Shown here: positions 15,001-23,598 of the stretch, in pieces
How the letters are laid out: the number at the start of each line of letters is the position of its first letter
Position numbering within the stretch: position 1 is the first letter of the stretch
NCBI GenBank assembly: GCA_964036195.1
Contig: OZ038457.1
Coordinates: forward strand, 6,165,147 to 6,229,146
Length of the DNA: 64,000 nt
Source: Sphaerolaimus hirsutus
Taxonomy: Eukaryota; Nematoda; Chromadorea; Monhysterida; Sphaerolaimidae
Direction: 5' to 3'
The notes under the pieces: model-generated
What the model was told of the DNA's origin: nothing
The model's database searches: none
What the model saw: the letters and a program-made list of their open reading frames with translations, nothing else
Program-made: the position numbers and the translations under genes

Positions 15001-18000
15001 CTCTGTCTATGCTGATTAGTAGGAAAGTGCAGCATAAAGTCGTCGCTGGGGTACACGTAAAGAAACACGGCCCTGTCGCTTCGCTTCGACTCGCTGACCG
15101 CCTTGATGGAGCTGCAGTCGAACGTCCACTGGTGCAAGCCGCTGATGTTGCGGCCTGGTGCCACTCCCAGACCCTGTAAAAAGCCCTGTAAAATGTCAAA
15201 TGTCATGCAAAGTGTCAAAATTCATGGAAAATGCCCTGCAAAATGGCAACGGAGTTGCCATTTTGCAGGGCATTTTCCCTGAATTTTGACACTTTGCATG
15301 ACATTTGACATTTCACAGGGCTTTTTTACAGGGTCTGGGAGTGCTCCCTGATGTTTGCCGGCTGTAATTGGCGCCGTCGCGGCCGTCGGTCACGTGCCAT
15401 AGGCGCAGTTCTTTTTCCAGTTGATTGATCACCACGTAGGAGGGCGTGTAGGACTGGGTGGATTTGGGGGGTTGACACTTTTTAAGGCGTTTTTTAAGCC
15501 TAGTGTGGTCAAATCCAATGGCGATCCAAAAATCTCGGGTGGTTTATCTTTTTTAAATATAAGAAAATATATTTAAAAAATCTTACATTTATTTTTTTCC
15601 TTGTTTCTGGTGATTGAATTGAGGCGTCCAATTCTAAAAGTCCAAAATATGAAAATTTTGAGTTAGGCCCGGAAACGTCATCTGGGGCTACTCCCGCACA
15701 TTTTGCAAAATTTTCCATAAATTTTTTGACCTCACATGCCCATATGGCAAAGTGCCAAATTTGACATTTTTAGGGAAAAATGCAAAAAAATTGGGCAAGA
15801 AGTCGACAAGTCCACTTAGTTTTGGGCTAAAAGTCGACAAGTCCACCTTCCGCAGCCCTTTTTTATAGGAAAAAAACGCAAGAAATGTGATAACTCCATC
15901 ATGGACACCGATTTCTAAAAGTCGACAAGTCCATAAATTTCCCATAAGGCAAGCGCAACGCCGGTGGGAACAAAAATGTTCTCGAGTGCAAGAAGTCGAC
16001 AAGTGCATTTTCCTCCCCAAAACGGTTTTGTTCTGTCCGAGTAGAATTTTATAGACACCCAACTTTTCCATCATACGTTGAGAGCAGGGGCTGAAAATTT
16101 GACACTTTATTGTTAACATTTGGAACTTAATGTTGAGCATGAGAGAGCCCCATTGGACACGCACCATGGACCTGGAATTGGAGATGAAACTTAAAATGCG
16201 ATTTACTCAAAATCGCATTTTGTGGACTTGTCGACTTTTAGAATTAGACGCCTCAATTATATTAATTTTATGAGAAAATATAAAAAATCTCACTTATATT
16301 TATTTATAAATATTTTCTCTGCCTTTTTAGAGTGATTAAATTTTTGAAGATTTTTTGAGTTGGTATTTTCTGAGAAAAAACACCCATTTTAGAACGCTGG
16401 TTGCACTACCCGACATCAGCAACCCGCACACACCTTTTGCATTTCCAGTACAAGCACGGGGAACCTGTGATCCGTAATTTCGCCCTCATTTTCAGATCTG
16501 GAACTTTCCACGAGGAAATCGGCCCAAAATTGAAATCGATCACTCAGCGAGCCGGCTGACAACGGGCGAAATTTGTTGATGAGCATTATGTTACGAACAG
16601 TCGATTTGAGGTACCTGAAACATTCGATATATATTTGAGTTACACTGAAGATGCAAAAAACATCAATGTCTGGAAAAAAAACTCAAAATGAAAGAGCCGC
16701 TTGTGACCCCATTTGATCGTCAGCGTTAATCGGAGTCAAAAACGTTTTCGTTGTCGTACACAATCCGGACTAGCATTGAAAAATGGCGTGAATTCGAGAA
16801 AATGTTATAAAAGACAATCTCCGAAAAGTCTCTGAAAAACCCCTTGACAATAAGTAAAAATCCGATATTTTTTGATTTCTGATATTCTTAAAAACCTCTC
16901 AACAAGAAAATATAACATCAGAAAAATCCTGGAAAAAAATATTAAAAAAATAATATATTAAATTTTTAAAATTTCATATTTTCTGATATTTTCAAATATA
17001 AATCTCCCATATATTTTTTCAATGTTAACACCGACACCTAAACGCACCAGGCGGGCGGGGCCAATACAAACATGCGCAGCGCCGCCTGACAAGCCTTGGC
17101 ATAGTCGCCGGCCAACACGCACATCTCGAAGAATGTCGCGACGTCCCAATAATCACCCAACGCCTCCAGTGACCCTTTACGACCGAGCAATGAGTTCAAT
17201 GTCACGGCTGAGCGTGGAGCAAATAGATTATGATGAGGATTATGACAATGAAAGGATAAAAATGGGGAGAAACCGACCAATTCCTTGCAATTCCTGAGAA
17301 TTTTCAAACTTTTCACCCGAAATTACTAGCAACGTAGCCAAATTTATCCCTGAATATTCGCTCGGGTGCAGCTCGAAACTTTTGCGGTACCTGAAAGCGC
17401 CCAAAAATGAGGCAAAATCGAACCAAAAATCAAAAACAAAATTGAAAACGTCAAAAAGGCCAACCCACCAATGAATCGCTTTATCCCTGCTGTCAATATC
17501 GGTATAATCGCTATCAACAAATTTATCCTTATAAATCCTGCCAGCGAGACACAATAAATCCGGAGCATCACTTCCAACTGCATCCAAAGCGCGCAGGACA
17601 ACTTCCAAAGCGTGGTCCTTGTCGCCATTTTGAGCTCTCCTGAAAGACAATGTTAGATTTGTTACTTCGTAATTAGTGTTCAAATTCAAACGCAACCGGA
17701 TTGTAGGAATCGGGACTGTCGAGTTTGAAAATATATGAATCGGGATCAGAGTGTCGGCTTCGGCATTAAATAGAAATTACCGACATTTGGTCGGGGTTCC
17801 AGACCCGGTTAGAACCCATTCCGGAAACTTACAATTTCATCCGAAAGTGAACTACCCGAAACTGCACCTGTTCAATGCGAATGCATAATTGAATCGCACT
17901 GGGGCCGCGTTGACTACAGACTCATATTGTGGTACCTTCTCCAGCCCCTCGAACAGCGCAATCATGGTGTTGTAATCTTGAATATCTCTGGGGAAAAAAG

Positions 18001-20617
18001 ACAAAAGTTAAGCGTTGTACCAGCACCAGGGGTGAACTATGCGTATACCGTATCCGGGAAACAAACTCGGAAACAGAAACTATGCATATCGACCGTATGG
18101 TAGAATTAGATTCCTTAGAACTAGAAGGGAATACATGGATTCCTTACAATCCTCGATTATGGTTACAATCCTAGATTATCCTTACAATCCTAGATTATCC
18201 TTACAATCCTAGATTATCCTTAAAATCCTAGATTATCCTATAGCCGCACAATTCTAGAACGTCAAGAATAAGATTTTCCACTTTCTATTACCCGTCCTAA
18301 AGCCTAACAATGTATTTTACGTTTCCTATTAGATAACATTCCAACCTGTAAGCGAGCAGCATCTGTAGCAGCGTTTCCACGCTACAAACTTCCGGATCGT
18401 CCAGTCGTCGACGAATATTGTCCAAAACGGTCTTCAGCTCGTCGTTGTCGTTGTAGGCGGCGCGGGCGGCGCGCAAGTCGGACAGAAACTTGTCGCGCTG
18501 ATGCGCGCTGCGCAAAAAAATCAAGATCCACTAAAAAGTTCATGAAACCTTAAAAAACACCTTAAACCAACGTATAATCAATCTGTACACCCTTGAGGTA
18601 ATTTCTAAGTTTCGCCTTGAAGCTGGAGCGAATGGCACCGGCACCGGAACCGGGGGCAACGGTACTCTGTGGGCCACTGGTTATGACTATAGTTTGCGCA
18701 GTGGCGTCGGGCTCCCAGCCAACCAAAGCGCCGGTGTCATTCATTTGCCCATACAGGATTATGCAGTCGATGTGCGCGAGACTTATCTGTTGGGTAAAAG
18801 TGGTGTTTTGTAAAAAGTTTTTTGTACAGCTACCATGGAAACCTCTCGTGAAAACGGCGTATTTCCTCGAGATACCCCCAGCCCCAGGGGTTTATTATAT
18901 CGCCAGCAAATTTTGAGGGGGTAAATTCGAGAGGGGGTTGTTCGGGGTATCATTTCGCCAGCATTTTTTTTGAAATTTTACGTATTTCACGTTGAAATTT
19001 AAGAGGTTTTCAGAGGAAAACAAATAAAATAAGCGTCTATAGACATTTATAAGTATAAGTTAGAACGTATTAACGCGTTCTAATATAACCCATTCAATGT
19101 TCTAACATGTGTTTTGCTTCACATTACCAACATTGTGTATCACCAACCAGTTTTGTTCTATATATTCTTTTTACACTGAATACGGTGGGAGTATTTCTAG
19201 GAGGGGGCTTATTATTTATCCAGGTCACTCAGACCTCGGTGTATTTCGAGGGGGGTCAATTCAACGGGGTAATTCGAAGTAATACGGTAAATGCAAAACT
19301 CGCCTTGAACGGCGCTATAACTTTTCCACAGCCCACAGCCTCGGGGCAATTGTAGGTGACGATGTTATACTCCTGGCTCATGGACTCCCTCACGCCCAAA
19401 TGGTAGCACAGGGCCGCCTGCTGCGCGCGCACGGACAAATCGACAATGGCCACGTCCGAGTTGTAGAACACGTCCAGCGTGCTCGTGTCCAAGAAATCCA
19501 GCTTTTCGAATACTACGTCCTGTGGAATGGAGGTCGTGATGTGAAGATGAGATTAGGGATGGCAATTGGTTAAGCAAAGTGGTTTTTATTTTTATTTTAA
19601 TCAGTGTGGAAACTGATTTTTATGATAAAAAATTAAAAGGCAATATTTGTGGTAGACATGCACTAGGTATTTTGCAATTTTTCTTATGCCCCGATTTTCG
19701 ACGATTTAAAAAAATTGATTTTAATTTTAAAAACTTAATAAAAAATCCGGGCTTTGAAGAAAATTGATTTTTTCACCCCTAGATAAGAAAGCTAATAATC
19801 TCTGCCACCTGATGACTATAAATGACCAAAATTTCAACCCCACAAAACCTGCGGATCTCCATGATAATGTTTAATCGCCGTGTGTATATCCTCATGTGCC
19901 ATCTGCCTAGTCTTCAATCCAGTAGGCGACTTCAAATCGATCATGACCGCCACCCTCAAGCGTCTACTGCTGCCGTCGCAGGTCGACGTGGCCGTGCTTT
20001 CCTTGTGCGCCGGGCTGCCGGGCGAGCCGGGTATTTGCGGGCTGCCGTGCGCGCCCGAGTGCCCGATTGTCGCCATCGAGTTGTGCTGGGGGGGGGGGGG
20101 GTTGAAGGTAGGTATTTTTTAGGGATGGTTTTTATTGTGGCTATGGTCAAATGATTGGATAGTTGGACTGAGTCCATGAGTGCGACGCAAAGAAAGGTTA
20201 AAAAACCGCAAATTGAGAGTAACTGGTGCACAAGAACAAGCCACAGTTTGCACTTAAATCACAAACGCAGAACACAGCAATGAATATGGTTCAGCTTCAA
20301 TCTCGAGAAAATACGCTTCTATTTACTCAAATACAAAAAGAGGAAAAAAAGCTACGCAAACAGAACACGTTTTTCTATAAACCTATACATTTCACCGTCC
20401 TATTTCACCGTTTTTGATCGTAAAATAATTGTATTAATACACCTAGCTAGTTAAATACATCAAATTCCGACGCACAAGTCTACTACCCAAACATCGCTAA
20501 TCTAATCTACAGGTATAAAAACTAAATTAAACGCACCGGTCTAGTAGATGCAACTGTAGTTTGCGTAGATGAGGAGACCATCGCTGCGGCACCATGCGCG
20601 GCCGCCGGCGCCGCCAT
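1..20617 (-). CDS. Ask1: ASK1/MAP3K5-like MAP kinase kinase kinase, spliced, 3' end outside window
   Basis: This gene encodes an apoptosis signal-regulating kinase, the MAP3K that activates the MKK4/7-JNK and MKK3/6-p38 branches under oxidative stress. I read about 19 minus-strand exons, 5' to 3': 20617-20537, 20085-19849, 19519-19337, 18786-18568, 18497-18346, 17987-17868, 17639-17469, 17390-17278, 17207-17048, 16614-16434, 15453-15330, about 15154-15001, 14249-14078, 13336-13162, 13083-12713, 12100-11868, 6044-5994, 3410-3228 and 93-1. Nearly all junctions are GT-AG and keep phase, giving about 1,057 residues. The order is N-terminal thioredoxin-binding-like region, central TPR/PH-like regulatory region, kinase domain (about residues 665-925) and linker. 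The last exon starts the C-terminal ASK region ([12 protein letters not shown]). The family is about 1,000-1,400 residues, so roughly the last quarter is missing. Uncertain points are the start codon, the ends of exons 3 and 16, and the acceptor of exon 12. Confidence 0.9.
218..736. mobile_element. TA-flanked TIR element with long inverted arms, no transposase
   Basis: The element begins TACAGGGTGCGGCAATTTAG and ends with the inverse, CTAAATTGCCGCACCCTGTA. Arms of about 140 nt pair with few mismatches. The TA at each end and the CAGGGTG terminus suggest a Tc1/mariner-type non-autonomous element. The 230-nt centre has no substantial open frame. It lies in an Ask1 intron. Confidence 0.8.
1229..2085. 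mobile_element. CAGTCCCAAGCCCTG hairpin MITE, split by a hAT insertion
   Basis: The termini are CAGTCCCAAG at 1229 and CAGGGCTTGGGACTG ending at 2085. The internal arms are rich in AAAGTGTCAAATG words. Only the first ten bases lie left of the nested hAT element at 1239-1899, and the remainder resumes at 1900. Without the insertion the hairpin would be about 190 bp. Terminal and internal words resemble those of the element that makes up Ask1 intron 11. Confidence 0.75.
1239..1899. mobile_element. hAT-like MITE (TAGGGTTGGCCGATG), 8-bp TSD
   Basis: It starts TAGGGTTGG and ends CCAACACTA. The exact 8-bp duplication GTCCCAAG is at 1231-1238 and 1900-1907. Subterminal regions are palindromic AAAACGTTTT arrays on both sides. 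No transposase frame is present. It is inserted in the hairpin MITE at 1229-2085. Confidence 0.88.
2395..2460. repeat. G/C homopolymer hairpin
   Basis: A run of 12 or more G followed by CTGCAG and a run of C can form a short GC hairpin. It lies in an Ask1 intron. The rest of 2086-3227 is AT-rich with no gene that I can support. Confidence 0.6.
3228..6044 (-). CDS. Ask1: Ask1 exons 17-18 (Ser/Pro-rich linker after the kinase)
   Basis: Exon 17 (6044-5994) is only 51 nt. It sits between a strong acceptor (TTTGCCGTGCAG) and a strong donor (CAC|GTACGT), encodes [16 protein letters not shown], and is preceded by an intron of about 5.8 kb. Exon 18 (3410-3228) encodes [20 protein letters not shown] and then [13 protein letters not shown], between a C-rich tract ending CCCCCGCAG and a donor CAG|GTAGGG. 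Phases of exons 17, 18 and 19 agree (2, 2, 2). The composition matches the variable linker between the kinase and the C-terminal coiled-coil of ASK proteins. Because this linker is poorly conserved, support rests on splice signals, phase and GC-rich composition, not on homology. Confidence 0.65.
3484..3719. mobile_element. GGGCC-CACACACTAGTTGAC family MITE, copy 1
   Basis: The ends are GGGCCCCCACACACTAGTTG and CAACTAGTGTGTGTTGGCCC. Inside are inverted TTGACAT/ATGTCAA words. It is about 236 bp, has no coding capacity, and lies in an Ask1 intron. Other copies are near 6140, 12190, 22660 and a partial one at 32412. Confidence 0.75.
4051..4493. mobile_element. TACCGTATTTCCTCG family TIR element, copy 1
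   Basis: It starts TACCGTATTTCCTCGGAATT and ends AATTCAAGGAAATACGGTA, with TA at both ends as in Tc1/mariner-like MITEs. The interior has GGGGG tracts joined to TATTTCGAGG. It lies in an Ask1 intron. Confidence 0.75.
4844..5668. mobile_element. TIR element with TGTGTTTTGAGTTTTT subterminal arrays
   Basis: The ends are inverted: GACGCACGCGCAACGATGG on the left and CCATCGTTGCGCACGCGCC on the right. Next to both ends are many copies of TGTGTTTTGAG / CACAGAAACTC words in opposite orientation. No open frame fits a transposase. It lies in an Ask1 intron. Poly-C tracts follow at about 5846 and 5899. Confidence 0.7.
6140..6490. mobile_element. GGGCC-CACACACTGGATGTCAAC family MITE, copy 2
   Basis: The left end is TTGGCCCCACACACACTGG and the right end is ATTAGTGTGTGTGGGCCCAA. 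Both are followed inward by GTCAACTG / CAGTTGAC words. It starts about 100 bp upstream of the 51-nt Ask1 exon 17. Confidence 0.72.
6921..7667. mobile_element. hAT-like MITE (TAGGGTTCAAACGGG) with TCCCGATCCCGA arrays
   Basis: It starts TAGGGTTCAAACGGGATC and ends GATTGACTTTTCGGG in inverted sense (CCCGTTTGAACCCGA). The 8-bp flanks GCTAAAGG and GCTAAACG match at 7 of 8 positions. The subterminal parts are arrays of ATCCCGATCCCGA, and the middle is unique with no coding frame. Confidence 0.85.
7918..8306. mobile_element. Double-palindrome TIR element (GATACGCACATCTGCCC), 9-bp TSD
   Basis: The outer inverted repeats GATACGCACATCTGCCC and GGGCAGATGTGCGTATC bracket two inner palindromes built from CACTTGACACTTTTTCAAGTG and TTTCAGATATGAGTAAAGTG-type words. 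The flanks GGTGTAAAA (7909-7917 and 8307-8315) form an exact 9-bp duplication. A broken copy occurs at 32567. No coding capacity is seen. Confidence 0.82.
8316..9505. other. Intron sequence without recognised feature
   Basis: This is AT-rich Ask1 intron. Short open frames here have no recognisable domain, codon bias or splice context. Confidence 0.5.
9506..10122. mobile_element. hAT-like MITE with AAAAATCGATTTTT ends, exact 8-bp TSD
   Basis: It starts TAGGGTTGGAAAAAAGATCG and ends CGCTTGCCAGCCCTA. The duplication ATCCCGAC is exact at 9498-9505 and 10123-10130. The subterminal sequence is A/T runs around ATCG in both orientations. There is no transposase. Confidence 0.88.
10131..11867. other. 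Intron sequence without recognised feature
   Basis: AT-rich Ask1 intron 16. No exon, RNA gene or transposon ends could be supported. Confidence 0.5.
11868..14249 (-). CDS. Ask1: Ask1 exons 13-16 (protein kinase domain)
   Basis: Four exons (14249-14078, 13336-13162, 13083-12713, 12100-11868) make a complete Ser/Thr kinase domain. The glycine loop is [11 protein letters not shown], the ATP lysine is in SIAIKEV, the hinge area is FMEHVPGG, the catalytic loop is HRDIKGDN, the metal-binding motif is DFG, and the activation segment is [14 protein letters not shown], whose TGT threonine is the ASK activation site. It ends with [14 protein letters not shown] and [15 protein letters not shown]. All catalytic residues are present, so an active kinase is expected. 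DFG is followed by CCKRL, where ASK kinases normally have TSKRL. The end of exon 16 is ambiguous: donor G|GTGAGT (phase 1, 11872) is stronger, but donor GA|GTGTGG (phase 2, 11868) is the one that fits the next exon found. Confidence 0.95.
12191..12415. mobile_element. GGGCC-CACACACTGGATGTC family MITE, copy 3
   Basis: The left end TTGGGCCCCCACACACTGG pairs with the right end CCAATTAGTGTGTGTGGGCC. TGTCAACTGAATT words are inverted inside. It occupies much of the intron between Ask1 exons 15 and 16, starting about 90 bp upstream of exon 16. Confidence 0.75.
14285..14385. repeat. GGGTATTGGGTATTGG microsatellite
   Basis: Irregular tandem GTATTGGG/GTATTGAG units about 40 bp upstream of Ask1 exon 13 (on the minus strand, a CAATACCC tract in the intron). 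Confidence 0.75.
15001..16614 (-). CDS. Ask1: Ask1 exons 10-12 (PH-like segment before the kinase)
   Basis: Exon 10 (16614-16434) encodes [11 protein letters not shown] ... FWADFLVE ... [12 protein letters not shown]. Exon 11 (15453-15330) encodes [21 protein letters not shown]. Exon 12 (to 15001) encodes [19 protein letters not shown] and [15 protein letters not shown], the PH-like end of the ASK central region. The intron between exons 11 and 12 is occupied wall to wall by a hairpin transposon. The only usable donor is CCCT|GTAAAA inside the transposon's terminal repeat (phase 1). The acceptor TTTTACAG at 15174 in the opposite terminal repeat is out of phase. The in-phase acceptors are GGGAG|TGG (15163) and CACCAG|GCC (15154), so the mature junction residues are uncertain. 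Confidence 0.85.
15163..15344. mobile_element. Hairpin MITE forming the whole of Ask1 intron 11
   Basis: This is an almost perfect inverted repeat with arms of about 85 nt. The left arm begins CACTCCCAGACCCTGTAAAA and the right arm ends TTTTTTACAGGGTCTGGGAG, with a loop of only a few bases around 15250. Both ends lie in exon sequence. On the minus strand the terminal repeats supply the GT donor (CCCT|GTAAAA) and a TTTTACAG acceptor-like end. A related element lies at 1229-2085. Imperfectly matching flanks (CTGATGTTGCGGC and CTGATGTTTGCCGG) may be a decayed target duplication. Confidence 0.85.
15615..16262. mobile_element. TIR element with AAAAGTCGACAAGTCC repeats
   Basis: The ends are inverted: AATTGAGGCGTCCAATTCTA on the left and TAGAATTAGACGCCTCAATT on the right. 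The phrase AAAGTCGACAAGTCCA recurs about five times inside, in direct orientation except at the right end. It lies in Ask1 intron 10. The 159-codon frame through it is repeat-derived. Confidence 0.65.
17048..18786 (-). CDS. Ask1: Ask1 exons 4-9 (central regulatory region)
   Basis: Six exons (18786-18568, 18497-18346, 17987-17868, 17639-17469, 17390-17278, 17207-17048) encode the helical TPR-like part of the ASK central region. Landmarks in order are [17 protein letters not shown] joined across the intron to [68 protein letters not shown] and LAPPAW. All are recognisable blocks of the conserved MAP3K5/6/15 segment (DUF4071-type). Junction phases agree from exon to exon (0, 2, 2, 2, 1, 2). Two introns are very short (about 70-80 bp), unlike the multi-kilobase introns in the 3' half. 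No premature stop is seen. Confidence 0.88.
18142..18236. repeat. 19-bp tandem repeat (CTTACAATCCTAGATTATC)
   Basis: Five near-identical head-to-tail units with single-base differences in the outer ones. It lies in the Ask1 intron between exons 5 and 6. Confidence 0.85.
18853..19289. mobile_element. TACCGTATTTCCTCG family TIR element, copy 2
   Basis: The left end CGGCGTATTTCCTCGAGATA and the right end AATTCGAAGTAATACGGTA are inverted. G-rich tracts next to TATTTCGAGG are inside. It fills most of the intron between Ask1 exons 3 and 4. Confidence 0.7.
19337..20617 (-). CDS. Ask1: Ask1 exons 1-3 (N-terminal region)
   Basis: Exon 1 (20617-20537) starts at an ATG giving [14 protein letters not shown] and ends at the donor CCG|GTGCGT. 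The frame is open upstream of this ATG, so a longer start near 20800 is possible, but the preceding sequence is lysine/arginine-rich and looks like leader. Exon 2 (20085-19849) is Ser/Gly/Pro-rich and then has a hydrophobic strand (VAVMIDL). Exon 3 starts at 19519 and carries the ASK signature YHLGVRES preceded by [10 protein letters not shown], matching the thioredoxin-binding/N-terminal regulatory region of ASK1-3. The end of exon 3 is ambiguous: the donor after GAGGCT gives 19337, the donor after GGAAAA gives 19322, and both are phase 0. Identity as ASK N-terminus is firm for exon 3 and follows by frame continuity for exons 1-2. Confidence 0.78.
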
Positions 20618-21159
20618 TCTTTTTTTATGCGCGAAACACTGCCGGAATTTGCGGAGCGCTGTAAACTGTCGATTTTCGCCGCGGTGCACGCGTTCGATTT
20701 TATGTCCGCGTGAGTATTCGGACTTGTTTTGATTGCTTGAATTACCGAGTTTAGGCGATAAAAGTGTGAAGTTATGCCTGGAAATGATTGGTAAGATCAA
20801 ATTCGCTCACGAAATCAGCGACAAGATCAGCCACGATGGCAGACTTTGAATTGACTCCGAACACAGTGTGACTTTCTTGGAACTTTTCCAAAGTCCGCCT
20901 TTTTTAGAGTACTTTTCAATATACAACGCACATTGAAAATTTGGTTCTCAACTTTGAACGAAAAAATATTCCCGCATAGTTATTTTTTCCACAAAATTGA
21001 AAATCGCCCCCACGGAATCCGGTGATTCACCCACTTCATTTGATTGCACACCGATTTGCGTCAGCAATTTTCCACACTACTACACATTTCAAAGTTCCCT
21101 GAAACTTTGGCCACTTTTACCACTTATTCTGGTCAACTGAATTTGCCGCGAACTCAAAA
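20618..21159. promoter_or_regulatory. Shared intergenic region of the divergent Ask1 and CHMP4 genes
   Basis: Only about 540 bp separate the two start codons, which point away from each other, so leaders and any promoter elements for both genes must lie here or in first introns. I see no clear TATA box or CpG-island-like composition. A bidirectional promoter is inferred from geometry alone. Confidence 0.45.
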
Positions 21160-23598
21160 ATGAGCGTGTTCAAAATTTTCGGCGGCAAAAAGAAAGATGT
21201 TCCCCCGACGCCGCAGGAGGCGATTCAAAAGTTGCGAGACACTGAAGAAATGCTCGTGAAGAAGCAAGAATTTTTAGAGAAGAAGGTCTGAATTTATAGT
21301 CTGATATTTGTTTCCTAATCATAATACTCCCATTCAAAATGGCTCGCAGATCGATTCCGAATTGGGCACTGCGAAAAAGCACGGCACGAAAAACAAGCGA
21401 TTGGCGCTGCACGCGTTGAAACGCAAGAAGCAGTATGAGAAGCAGCTGCAGGTTTATAATTTTGTTTTAAACTTATTCTACAAAAAGATCAAGCTGCGGA
21501 AGTTTTCGTTGTGTTTGAAAATTTTTAGTTGCAGGTTTTCATTTTTTAGTTTTAAAATTCTTGTAGTGAACTACGGAGTAAATGAAAACGAAGTATCCTC
21601 ACGCACGATAACTGATATGATCGAGTATGTACTATAAACCACATTTTTAGTTCGTTTTTCTGTTTCAAAATTATGTGTAACTCACCGCTACAAATTTTCG
21701 ACAACTTGTTTTTGATATCTGACATTCCACACAAAAAACACCCTCAGCAAATCGATGGCACCTTATCAACGATCGAATTCCAACGGGAAGCGCTGGAAAA
21801 CGCGAGCACAAACGCTCAAGTGCTGGCGGTGATGGGCAGCGCGGCGAAGGCGCTCAAAGCGGCGCACAACCACATGGATGTGGACCAGGTGAGTGGGCTG
21901 AGTGTTTGGATTTAGTTACCACGTTTAGATTCGTAAATACGTAAAAATGTAATGTACTAATGTAAGTCAACTTTTATCGGAGTCAGTGAGATGGCTATAT
22001 CAAATCTTTTTTGGTGAATGGGAAGTTATTGTGGGGCTATCGACACAGTGTTGAATTTAAGCGGAAAGGAGCAAATACTCAGGAAATCTCCCGAGATGAA
22101 ATTATGATCAGATTTTCTCAGAAAGAAACGTATAAACGTAAAATATTGTACAAATATTATTTTTTTTATCTCAGAAACCTATTAAAAAAAATATATATGA
22201 TTAGGTCTCCCTCTAGGCCTGCAAAAATATAAGATTGTGATGCATTTCAAAAATACAAATCCCCTGAAATTTTTGAGACATTTAATCAATTAAACAAAAG
22301 AAACCAAAAACCCCAATCCCCCCTCTGCAGGTGCACGACCTGATGGACGACATCGCCGAGCAGCAGGACGTGGCCAACGAGATCGCCGACGCCATCAGCA
22401 ACCCGATCGGCTTCAAGGGCGCCGACGTGGACGAGGACGAGTTGATGGCCGAGTTGGAGGAGTTGGAACAGCAGCAGCTGGATGAGGAACTGGTCAAGGT
22501 GCAGCCGGTGCCATCGAATCCTTTGCCCGGTTAGTGGGGGTAAATTGTCAAAAACGTGGCGGCATTGGTACTAGTTTGATCATGTTTATCAGTTTTATCA
22601 GTGCTGAATATGTAAATCAGGTAATTGTGAAACAGGACAGGAAAAGACAAGGACGCCATACACACACTAGTTGACATCAAATGACAACTGGTTCTCATCC
22701 CAATTCAAAGCTTGCTGATGTGCTTTAAAACTATGTTCAAATAAAAATGTGTTGAATCATGTTTCAAATGAAGATGTGTTTAGGGTTCAAACGGGATCCC
22801 GATCAAAAATTTTCAAATCCCGATCCCGAGAAACTCCGAAGTCCGGGATCCCGATCCCGGAAAAATAAGTGGAAATAATAAAAAGTGGAAAATGACATTT
22901 TAGCATGCAAAAATGTGAACACAAACCCCCAGCGTCCATTTTATGCCAATTTTCTGGCATCCAACAGTATTTTGAGACCTTTATGAACAACTGTGGATGC
23001 CAGAACATTGGCCAAAATCTCTATCCCAAGACCCTTATCCCGATCCCGAAAAAATGCCAATCCCGATCCCGTGACCCCAATCCCGGCCAATCCCGATCCC
23101 GATCCCAAATCTCAAAAAAAAAAACAATCCCGATCCCGAAAAGTCAATCCCGTTTGAACCCTAGATGTGTTGAAAAAAATATTGCGTATGTGCAATGTAC
23201 AAACAAAGCCAGCATGAATAAATTATATGTGTGAATAGTAATGTGTAGTGTTACTTGTCAGCTAGCTTGGAATTTGAATTGGAACCAGTTGACATTTGAT
23301 GTCGATGTCAACTAGTGTGTGTGTGGGGTCAATATCGGCATATTTTCAACAGCCATCCCATTGTTACCTTGAGTGCGAAACTGGAACATTGGTTTCTGGT
23401 ATGGAATAGCCAGTTACCCATCTCGACAAAAACATCACAGTATTCAGTCGCTTCCATTACAATAAATTTACACATTTACAACACAAACACTTCGCAGACG
23501 TACCGCACACCGAACCGGCGGCCGCTGAAAAACACAAGCCAAAGAAAACAAAAGAGGATGAGGATATGGATGAATTAGAAGCATGGGCTAATGCTTGA
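21160..23598 (+). CDS. CHMP4: CHMP4/SNF7 (Shrub) ESCRT-III subunit, complete, five exons
   Basis: This encodes charged multivesicular body protein 4, the main ESCRT-III filament former for membrane scission in endosome sorting, cytokinesis and membrane repair. Exons are 21160-21285, 21350-21451, 21748-21888, 22331-22529 and 23498-23598. All introns are GT-AG with phases 0, 0, 0, 1, giving 222 residues (vertebrate CHMP4 proteins are about 220-230). The N-terminus MSVFKIFGGKKK is basic. It is followed by TPQEAIQKLRDTEEML, AKKHGTKNKRLALHALKRKK, IDGTLSTIEFQREALENA, and the acidic autoinhibitory helix with DEDELMAELEELEQQQLDEE. The C-terminus DEDMDELEAWANA is the amphipathic ALIX/Bro1-binding motif. 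Intron 4 holds nested MITEs. The gene is divergent from Ask1 and shows no lesions. Confidence 0.97.
22660..23326. mobile_element. CACACACTAGTTGACATC family MITE, copy 4, carrying a nested hAT MITE
   Basis: The left end ACACACACTAGTTGACATC pairs with the right end GATGTCAACTAGTGTGTGTG. It lies in CHMP4 intron 4. The interior is interrupted by the hAT MITE at 22781-23163, so the original element was about 280 bp. Confidence 0.78.
22781..23163. mobile_element. hAT-like MITE (TAGGGTTCAAACGGG), exact 8-bp TSD
   Basis: It starts TAGGGTTCAAACGGGATC and ends CCCGTTTGAACCCTA. The duplication GATGTGTT is exact at 22773-22780 and 23164-23171. Subterminal TCCCGATCCCGA arrays match the element at 6921-7667. 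It is 383 bp with no coding frame. Confidence 0.9.

Noticed and set aside
15688..16167. Minus-strand 159-codon frame
   Set aside because: Lies within a repeat-rich TIR element in an Ask1 intron; no recognisable domain.
18142..18236. Short direct repeats resembling a CRISPR array
   Set aside because: Head-to-tail 19-bp units with no spacers in eukaryotic intron; a minisatellite.
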